Source: an uncultured Altererythrobacter sp. (lineage in GTDB: Bacteria; Pseudomonadota; Alphaproteobacteria; Sphingomonadales; Sphingomonadaceae). From it: 12,264 bases of DNA. Of this stretch, positions 1-5,674 are shown in pieces; within the stretch, counting starts at the first letter, position 1; each line of letters starts with the position of its first letter. The translations under genes were made by a program, and so were the position numbers. The notes under the pieces are model-generated. The model saw nothing but the letters and a program-made list of their open reading frames with translations, ran no database searches and had not been told where the DNA came from. The stretch spans positions 1 through 12,264 of the forward strand of contig CALLIO010000069.1 of assembly GCA_938009055.1 (NCBI GenBank), written 5' to 3'.

Positions 1-963
1 AGTCCCGCGGCCCGCATCGGTGCGCGCGTTCGTGCCAATGGCGGTTCCGCCCGGCGAGTTTGTCTGCGTGTTGAGGCCAACCGCTGTCGAGGTGTTCGCC
101 AGAGCTTCAGCACCCACACCAATCGCCGTGGCGCTCTGTCCCAAGGCCTGCGTATTGATACCAAGCGCGGTCGAGTTGATGCCTTGCGCTAAACTATCCG
201 CACCGAAAGCCGATGCGCCATCAGCCAACGCTTGCGAGCCCAGCGTATCCGCATCACCCGCATCGCCGCCAATCGCAATTGACGCGCCGCCGGCCGCGCT
301 CGCCGCCGTACCCCCGGCAAAGCTGTTCACGCCGCTCGCTGCAGCATCCGCGCCCAATGCAATCGCACCGTCAGAAGTTGCTTGAGCTCCATCATTATTG
401 GCATCGCTGCTATTGCCGCCAATCGCAATTGAGCGGTCGCCAGTAGCATCGGTGGCATGCCCAAGCGCGATCGCTGCGATCCCGCTGGCGGTTGACCCCT
501 GCCCCAATGCGTTAGATTGAAAGCCAGTTGCCTGAGCGTTGTGCCCAAGTGCCGTGGAATCAGTCGCCGTCGCGTCCGAGAGTCTACCAATAGCTGAAGA
601 GCGCAGCCCCCTGGCAGTGGCTTTGCCGCCAAAGGCACTGGAGAAATCACCATCTGCAACAGCATTGGCGCCAACTGAAGTGGCTCCGGTCCCTGAGGCG
701 AAAGCTAACCAGCCCACTGCCGTCGTTTCTTCTCCTGTCGCCTGAGCGCCGCGCCCAATTGCCGTAGATTGGAGCCCTGATGCGACAGCAGTCCGGCCCA
801 CTGCCGTCGTATCTTCATTTGTCGCCTGAGCGTCAAAGCCAACAGCAACTGAGCTAATTCCCGTTGCCTCTGCAACGCGGCCTATCGCGGTTGAAGCGGC
901 AACAGACGCGATTGAGTCAGAACCAATCGCTGTGGAGCCGGAGCCAGTGGCTTCAGCGCCTGC
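1..963 (-). repeat. YadA-head 14-residue (42-bp) coding repeats
   Basis: The adhesin head is built from degenerate 42-bp units, each encoding a (S/T)xAxG core. The periodicity also shows in the DNA: 712-748 and 796-832 are nearly identical and lie exactly 84 bp (2 x 14 codons) apart. A larger block recurs 150 bp (50 codons) apart: the segments near 265-282 and 415-432 both encode SIAIGG, followed by an Asp/Asn-rich insert and then a further head motif. This suggests growth by internal duplication. The repeats are in frame and uninterrupted. Confidence 0.8.
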
Positions 964-1188
964 GCCACAAGCCAATTGTGTGTCCACTCCATCGGAATTT
1001 GCGTCAAGATCAGTGTCGACATTGCTGTCTGCATTTCCATCACCGCTGGTATCGAGCAGGCAATCATCGGCGCGGGCGGGTTCTGGAACGCTCAACGCGC
1101 CAATGCTGGCGATGCTCGCAACCCCGGCAAGCGCAAGCCAGCGCGCTTTGGTCAAATTCGATTTCAGTTCGGTTTTACGATGCATCAT
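1..1188 (-). CDS. YadA-like trimeric autotransporter adhesin (N-terminal part, runs off left edge)
   Basis: The frame is open from an ATG at 1188 to base 1 (396 codons, no stop), so only the N-terminal part is visible. The start is a double ATG (Met-Met-His-Arg-Lys), with AAGGAA 6 nt upstream (1195-1200). Residues 1-40 look like an extended Sec signal peptide: a charged N-region, a hydrophobic core around 17-33, and likely cleavage after Ala-Arg-Ala. Residues 41-75 are Asp/Asn-rich (SGDGNAD, DLDANSDGVD), resemble thrombospondin type 3 or EF-hand-like calcium loops, and are flanked by Cys43 and Cys74. From about residue 76 to the edge there are roughly 20 copies of the Hep_Hag/YadA-head motif, such as STAIG, TTAVG, STALG and SIAIG, mostly spaced by 14 residues. 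In this family such repeats form a trimeric left-handed beta-roll head exposed on the outer surface for adhesion. The stalk and beta-barrel anchor should lie left of base 1 but are not seen. The adhesin function is inferred from the repeats. Confidence 0.85.
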   Translation of the reverse strand, partial: MMHRKTELKSNLTKARWLALAGVASIASIGALSVPEPARADDCLLDTSGDGNADSNVDTDLDANSDGVDTQLACGAGAEATGSGSTAIGSDSIASVAASTAIGRVAEATGISSVAVGFDAQATNEDTTAVGRTAVASGLQSTAIGRGAQATGEETTAVGWLAFASGTGATSVGANAVADGDFSSAFGGKATARGLRSSAIGRLSDATATDSTALGHNAQATGFQSNALGQGSTASGIAAIALGHATDATGDRSIAIGGNSSDANNDGAQATSDGAIALGADAAASGVNSFAGGTAASAAGGASIAIGGDAGDADTLGSQALADGASAFGADSLAQGINSTALGINTQALGQSATAIGVGAEALANTSTAVGLNTQTNSPGGTAIGTNARTDAGRGT

Positions 1189-1241
1189 GAGCAGTTCCTT
1201 TGTATTTTCAGCCCCGCAATGGTTTGCGAGCTTTATTGAGC

Positions 1242-1259
1242 GAACGCGCATGCGCATTC
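1242..1259. promoter_or_regulatory. 18-bp near-perfect palindrome upstream of the adhesin
   Basis: The sequence GAACGCGCATGCGCATTC is an inverted repeat with one mismatch, with a perfect GCGCATGCGC core. It lies 54 bp upstream of the adhesin start, inside the 226-bp gap between lepA and the adhesin. It is followed directly by the exact 8-bp palindrome TCACGTGA (1258-1265). The position suits an operator or promoter element for the adhesin. I could not identify convincing -35/-10 boxes, and GC-rich palindromes can arise by chance. The rest of the gap holds a short inverted repeat, ATGGGG/CCCCAT (1301-1318), and no gene. Confidence 0.3.
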
Positions 1260-1414
1260 ACGTGACTGAAGTCGTTTCTCATGACGATGCAGCGTAATCT
1301 ATGGGGGTTACGCCCCATTTTGCGTAGGGCGCATACGCGCGGTTCGTTTGTAATGATGGCCCGCTACGCGCCTGCTACTCGCTCGCTAATGGCCAAAAAA
1401 TCGCGGCCCTCGAG

Positions 1415-3232
1415 CTACTCTTCGCCCATCCGTAGCGCAGCGATAAAGGCTTCCTGCGGGATGCTCACATTCCCGTATTCGCGCATTTTCGCTTTACCTT
1501 TTTTCTGCTTTTCTAGCAGTTTCTTCTTGCGGCTGATGTCGCCACCATAACATTTCGCGGTCACATCCTTACGCATTGCCGAAATCGTCTCGCGCGCGAT
1601 AATCTTGCCGCCAATCGCCGCCTGCACGGGAATTTTGAACAGATGGCGCGGGATCAGGTCCTTCAACCGCTCGCACATGCCCCTGCCCCGCTCCTCGGCG
1701 ACGCCCGAATGCACGATCAGCGAGAGCGCATCGACCGGCTCGTTGTTGACAAGGATGTTCATCTTCACAAGATCGCCTTCGCGAAGGCCAATCTGCTCGT
1801 AATCAAAGCTGGCATAGCCGCGGCTGATGCTTTTGAGGCGGTCGTAAAAGTCGAACACCACTTCGTTCAGAGGCAATTCGTATGTCACCTGCGCGCGGCC
1901 ACCCACATAGGTAAGATCGGTCTGTACGCCGCGCCGGTCCTGACACAGCTTCAGAATCGCGCCGAGATATTCGTCAGGCGTGTAGATCACCGCCTTGATC
2001 CAAGGCTCCTCCACCATCTCGATCCGGTTTACGTCGGGCCAATCGGCGGGATTGTGGAGCATGATCTCCTTCGCGCCTTCGTTCTTGGTCTTGCCCAATT
2101 GCAGGCGGTAAACAACCGATGGCGCGGTGGTGATAAGGTCGAGATCATATTCGCGGCTAAGGCGCTCTTGAATGATCTCAAGGTGCAACAAGCCCAAGAA
2201 ACCTGCACGGAAGCCAAAACCCAATGCGGCAGAGCTTTCCATCTCAAAGCTGAAGCTGGCATCGTTGAGGCGCAATTTCGCGATGCTCTCGCGCAGCTTT
2301 TCAAATTCGGCGGCATCGACGGGGAAGAGGCCGCAGAAGACAACCGGTTGCACCTCTTTATAGCCTGCCAGCGCTTCGGTCGCGCCCCCTTTGACGGTGG
2401 TGATCGTGTCACCCACGCGGGCCTGCTCTACCTCTTTGATTTGCGCGGTGATGAAACCGATTTCGCCGGGGCCGAGTTCGGGAAGCTGCTCGATTTTCGG
2501 GCGCATACAGCCGACGCGGTCAACCAGATGTTCGGTGCCGCCCTGCATGAATTTGATGTTCTGTCCCTTGGTGAGGACACCTTCGATCACCCGCACGAGG
2601 ATGACCACGCCGAGATAGGGATCGTACCATGAATCGACGAGCGAGGCCTTTAGCGGTTTGTCGCGATCACCCTGAGGGGGCGGAATTTTGGCGACGACAG
2701 CTTCCAAAACTTCCTCAATCCCAATGCCAGTTTTGGCTGACGTCATGACCGCGTCGGAAGCGTCGAGGCCAATCACTTCTTCGATCTCTTGCTGAACGCG
2801 TTCTGGCTCGGCGGCTGGCAGATCGACCTTGTTGATGACCGAGAGGATTTCGTGGTCGTGCTCAATTGATTGATAGACGTTCGCGAGGGTTTGCGCCTCA
2901 ACCCCTTGCGCGGCGTCCACCACCAGCAATGCGCCCTCGCATGCGGCGAGGCTGCGCGAGACTTCATAGGCGAAGTCAACGTGGCCGGGCGTATCCATCA
3001 GATTGAGCTGATACGTTTCGCCATCCTTGGCCGTGTAATCGAGGCGGACAGTCTGAGCCTTAATCGTGATCCCGCGTTCGCGCTCAATATCCATATTATC
3101 AAGGACTTGCTCGCTCATCTCGCGCTCGGTCAGGCCGCCCGTGTGCTGGATCAGCCGGTCAGCCAGCGTGGACTTGCCGTGGTCGATATGCGCGATAATC
3201 GAGAAATTGCGGATTTTGGAAAGGTCAGTCAT
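1415..3232 (-). CDS. lepA: Elongation factor 4 (LepA), ribosome-associated back-translocating GTPase
   Basis: The product is a 605-residue translation GTPase of usual LepA length. All G motifs are visible: P-loop AHIDHGKST (14-22), the G2 region RERGITIKAQT (about 51-61), DTPGH (80-84), NKVD (134-137) and SAK (165-167). The EF-G-like domains follow, then the LepA-specific C-terminal domain with a basic patch near the end (KKKLLEKQKKGKAKM). LepA binds the ribosome and remodels stalled or mistranslocated complexes, mainly under stress, and has also been linked to initiation and 30S assembly. The start is the ATG at 3232, since the N-terminus begins in the family's typical manner (MTDLSKIRNFSIIAHIDHGK). 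There is no Shine-Dalgarno sequence upstream; the start codon instead sits in a small inverted repeat. The gene is 85 bp downstream of the degenerate GGDEF/EAL gene on the same strand, and the two may share a transcript, though no functional link is expected. Confidence 0.98.
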   Translation of the reverse strand: MTDLSKIRNFSIIAHIDHGKSTLADRLIQHTGGLTEREMSEQVLDNMDIERERGITIKAQTVRLDYTAKDGETYQLNLMDTPGHVDFAYEVSRSLAACEGALLVVDAAQGVEAQTLANVYQSIEHDHEILSVINKVDLPAAEPERVQQEIEEVIGLDASDAVMTSAKTGIGIEEVLEAVVAKIPPPQGDRDKPLKASLVDSWYDPYLGVVILVRVIEGVLTKGQNIKFMQGGTEHLVDRVGCMRPKIEQLPELGPGEIGFITAQIKEVEQARVGDTITTVKGGATEALAGYKEVQPVVFCGLFPVDAAEFEKLRESIAKLRLNDASFSFEMESSAALGFGFRAGFLGLLHLEIIQERLSREYDLDLITTAPSVVYRLQLGKTKNEGAKEIMLHNPADWPDVNRIEMVEEPWIKAVIYTPDEYLGAILKLCQDRRGVQTDLTYVGGRAQVTYELPLNEVVFDFYDRLKSISRGYASFDYEQIGLREGDLVKMNILVNNEPVDALSLIVHSGVAEERGRGMCERLKDLIPRHLFKIPVQAAIGGKIIARETISAMRKDVTAKCYGGDISRKKKLLEKQKKGKAKMREYGNVSIPQEAFIAALRMGEE

Positions 3233-3238
3233 CTGACC
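3223..3238 (-). promoter_or_regulatory. Inverted repeat placing the lepA start codon in a hairpin loop
   Basis: In the mRNA sense the sequence reads GGTCAG-ATGA-CTGACC: a perfect 6-bp stem closing a 4-nt loop that begins with the lepA ATG. No Shine-Dalgarno-like sequence precedes the start. The pairing is seen directly; any role in displaying or hiding the start codon is inference. Confidence 0.4.
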
Positions 3239-3317
3239 CGCATTTAGCGAGACCGCTTGCCCGTGTCAGCCTCTATTGATTGCAAGCTGTGTGAAAAGCG
3301 GCGCAATTGCGATTTAG

Positions 3318-5489
3318 TTAGCTAACCGGCGCGCCCGAATAGCCGAATTTGGGCACGGATTTGCTCGGATCAATCATGCCGCCCTTCATGCCCTTATAGT
3401 CGCCATCGGGCAGTGCCTCCAGATCAGCGCCAGCAGCAGCAAGCGCATAGGGAGAGACCCGGATACGCGTGCATAATCCGCCCGCGCCATCATCGACCAG
3501 CGGGGTCTCGAACTCCAAGCCCTGAAGGTCGTTATTGCTGCGCGTTACCGTAGCAACGGCGAGTTGTCCGCCGCCCAGATCAACCACGAATTGCGTGTCG
3601 TTGGGCACATCCACCAGCCCTTCGATCAGGGCGCCGGATTTGGACAGATTGCGCAAGGTCACTTCGTAGGAATGATCGTCGTGAATTACTTCGATCTTGC
3701 GATAGACTGTGCGGCGGCGCGCACGCGGATTGCGCGCGGTGACGGGCTCGATCTGCCAGCTGCCCTTGGCGAGTTCTTCTTCGACTTTTTCAAGCGAGAG
3801 GCTGTCAGCGAAAATTTCGCCTTGTACCGATGCAACGCCGCTGGCGCGCAATTCGTCATAAAGCTCAACCGTCTCAACACCTGACGCTGTGATCGACATG
3901 CCCAGCGCTTTTGACAAAGCGACGATTGCTGAAATCAGCGGCATGTCATTATCCGCAGCATCGTTGTGTGATTGGTAGAATTCGGGCGTAATCTTGATCG
4001 CATCAAAAGGTGCACGGCGAAGATATCCAAGCGAGGAATGGCCGATCCCGAACTCGTCAAGCGTCCGCCTAACGCCCAGTTTGAACAGCGCCCCCAGCGT
4101 CTTATCGACTGCATTGGAATCGCCTTGGAAAACCGCTTCGCTGACTTCCAACTCAAGGCGCGAAGGATCAAGCGCGCTCCTTTCAAGAGCGGCCTCGACA
4201 CCCTCCACGAAACTGTCCGAGATGAATTGCTTTGAGGGTACATTGACCGCCACACGCAAGCCGTCGGGCCAGCTCGATGCGTCTTGACACGCTTGTGCAA
4301 TCGCCCACTCGCCCACTTCCAGCGCCATCGCGCTGTTTTCCATGATCGAGTGAAATTCTTCGTGATCGATCACGCCGCGCTGATGATGGTTCCAGCAGAT
4401 TTGCGCCTCGAGCGCCTCAACCATTCGCGTCTCGAAAGAGACGATCGGCTGATATTTCAGGAACAGCTGTTCTTCGCGTACGGCGCTGGCCAGATCCTCT
4501 TCCAACCGGCGGCGGAAAAGCGCTTCATTGGCAAGTTCGCCTGAATAAAAGCGGAAACGCCCGCGCCCGCTATTCTTGGCAGCATAAAGCGCCATATCCG
4601 CCGATTTGACGATATCATCGCCTGAAATTCCATCATGCGGAGCAATCGCAATACCAATCGAGGCACCGATCACACAGCGCCCCTCTTCCAACGAATAAGG
4701 CTGCGAAAGCATAGCAATGATCCGCTTGGCAATCTCGCCCAACTCGCCGCGATCATCCATATCGGGCAGCATCAGCTGAAACTCGTCACCGCCGAGCCGT
4801 CCGATCTCAACCTCTTTGCCGGCTGCGCGCTTAAGCCGCGATGCGACTTCTTTGAGCAGCTCATCACCGGCAGCATGGCCAAGCGTATCATTGACCTGTT
4901 TGAACCGGTCGAGATCGAGCATCATCACCGCGCAATTGCGCTTTGCGGCGCGAAAAGCTGTCAGCGTTGCGTCAATCGTGCGCGCCATTTGATGGCGATT
5001 GGCAAGACCGGTGAGCGAATCGAATTTGGCCAGCCGCTCGGTTTCTTCCTCGCGCTGGAACTGGTCCGTGATATCGCTGGCCGAACCGCGATAACCGCTG
5101 AATTCTCCCGACTCGTCGCTCATCGGGCGACCCGACAAGTTAACCACGCAATCAGACTGGCTGTTCACCGGCGACACAACGAGGGAAGAGAAAGCCTTGC
5201 GCGAACCCATTTTGAGGGCAAGCGACTGGGCACGACCATCGCTGTCACGGATGGCAAAAATTTCTTGCAGGGGCCTGCCAGCAATGTCGGCCAATTCCAG
5301 CCCAAGGCGCGCGCAAAAGGCTTCGCTCAAATAGGTCAAAGAACCGGTCTTATCCGTGGCCCAAAACCACCCCAGACCCGATTGCTCCAGATCAGCTAGC
5401 AGCGCGAGCTTGTCAGCATCGCTTATCGTAGAGCCCGCGCTGGACGCAGCCGAACTGGTGGCGAACAGGCCGCCTTTCCCTTTCGACAT
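3318..5489 (-). CDS. PAS-GGDEF-EAL-PilZ c-di-GMP protein with degenerate EAL domain
   Basis: From the ATG at 5489 the product has 723 residues. Domain order: PAS (about 28-140, with GLGWFWATDKTG), GGDEF (about 155-320; intact GGDEF at 233-237, DxDxFK-type loop LDLDRFKQVND), EAL (about 328-575) and PilZ (about 590-690; RTVYR at 593-597 and NLSKSG at 614-619). GGDEF makes c-di-GMP from two GTP; EAL normally linearises it; PilZ binds it. The EAL domain is decayed: EAL is EAQ (361-363), DDFG is DEFG (478-481), the KxD Asp is Thr501, and the Glu of the usual EGVET is Ser536. Glu361, Asn416, Glu451, Lys499 and Gln556 remain. The I-site RxxD is absent. The protein is probably a cyclase or regulator without phosphodiesterase activity (inference). 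The start is uncertain: a TTG at 5507 has an ideal AGGAG 7 nt upstream, and the frame opens to a GTG at 5537; the ATG gives an N-terminus like the paralogue's. There is no signal peptide or membrane segment, so it is cytoplasmic. Confidence 0.93.
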   Translation of the reverse strand: MSKGKGGLFATSSAASSAGSTISDADKLALLADLEQSGLGWFWATDKTGSLTYLSEAFCARLGLELADIAGRPLQEIFAIRDSDGRAQSLALKMGSRKAFSSLVVSPVNSQSDCVVNLSGRPMSDESGEFSGYRGSASDITDQFQREEETERLAKFDSLTGLANRHQMARTIDATLTAFRAAKRNCAVMMLDLDRFKQVNDTLGHAAGDELLKEVASRLKRAAGKEVEIGRLGGDEFQLMLPDMDDRGELGEIAKRIIAMLSQPYSLEEGRCVIGASIGIAIAPHDGISGDDIVKSADMALYAAKNSGRGRFRFYSGELANEALFRRRLEEDLASAVREEQLFLKYQPIVSFETRMVEALEAQICWNHHQRGVIDHEEFHSIMENSAMALEVGEWAIAQACQDASSWPDGLRVAVNVPSKQFISDSFVEGVEAALERSALDPSRLELEVSEAVFQGDSNAVDKTLGALFKLGVRRTLDEFGIGHSSLGYLRRAPFDAIKITPEFYQSHNDAADNDMPLISAIVALSKALGMSITASGVETVELYDELRASGVASVQGEIFADSLSLEKVEEELAKGSWQIEPVTARNPRARRRTVYRKIEVIHDDHSYEVTLRNLSKSGALIEGLVDVPNDTQFVVDLGGGQLAVATVTRSNNDLQGLEFETPLVDDGAGGLCTRIRVSPYALAAAGADLEALPDGDYKGMKGGMIDPSKSVPKFGYSGAPVS

Positions 5490-5621
5490 AAACCCCTTTA
5501 ACGCCAAGGCCTTACTCCTGATCGGTGCAGTCTGCACTGGGGACGCGCCACCACGCAGCCCTTCTTCTTGGCTAGGTGTAAATGCGGATGGTTATTTTTA
5601 CCCTAATTTTTTGAAAATTGA

Positions 5622-5638
5622 GCGGCCGGTAGTGCCGC
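5622..5638 (-). terminator. Possible intrinsic terminator after the intact GGDEF/EAL gene
   Basis: On the minus strand GCGGC-ACTACCG-GCCGC forms a perfect 5-bp GC stem, followed shortly by a TTTT run. It lies 36 bp past the stop codon of the 5675-7885 gene. A longer alternative stem pairs CGGCCGG (5623-5629) with CCGGCCG (5660-5666). Both stem and T-tract are modest. The rest of the 185-bp gap to the next gene holds an AT-rich patch (5587-5620), including the hairpin AATTTT-TTG-AAAATT at 5605-5619, which could contain the promoter of the downstream gene; I cannot assign clear boxes. Confidence 0.35.
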
Positions 5639-5674
5639 CTGCCGATCCTGCACTGCAAGCCGGCCGACGCAACC

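Noticed and set aside
20..745. Plus-strand proline/alanine-rich open frames (20-385 and 539-745) that look repetitive.
   Set aside because: They are the reverse complement of the adhesin head repeats; the minus-strand frame has the signal peptide, ribosome binding site and YadA-head motifs.
1..960. Regularly spaced repeats that could suggest a CRISPR or minisatellite array.
   Set aside because: The repeats are degenerate, in frame, multiples of 42 bp, and encode a known protein repeat; there are no identical repeats with unique spacers.
1301..1320. Inverted repeat ATGGGG/CCCCAT followed by TTTT as a terminator.
   Set aside because: The T-run follows on the plus strand, where no gene ends; for lepA on the minus strand there is no T-tract after the stem.
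1643..2632. A 329-codon plus-strand open frame opposite lepA.
   Set aside because: It is entirely antisense to the conserved lepA gene and its translation resembles no family; it is a frame shadow of GC-rich coding DNA.
4635..5399. A 254-codon plus-strand open frame opposite the degenerate GGDEF/EAL gene, with similar ones at 6182-6619, 6815-7375 and 7385-7855.
   Set aside because: All lie antisense to strongly conserved domains and look alike because the two sense genes are paralogues.
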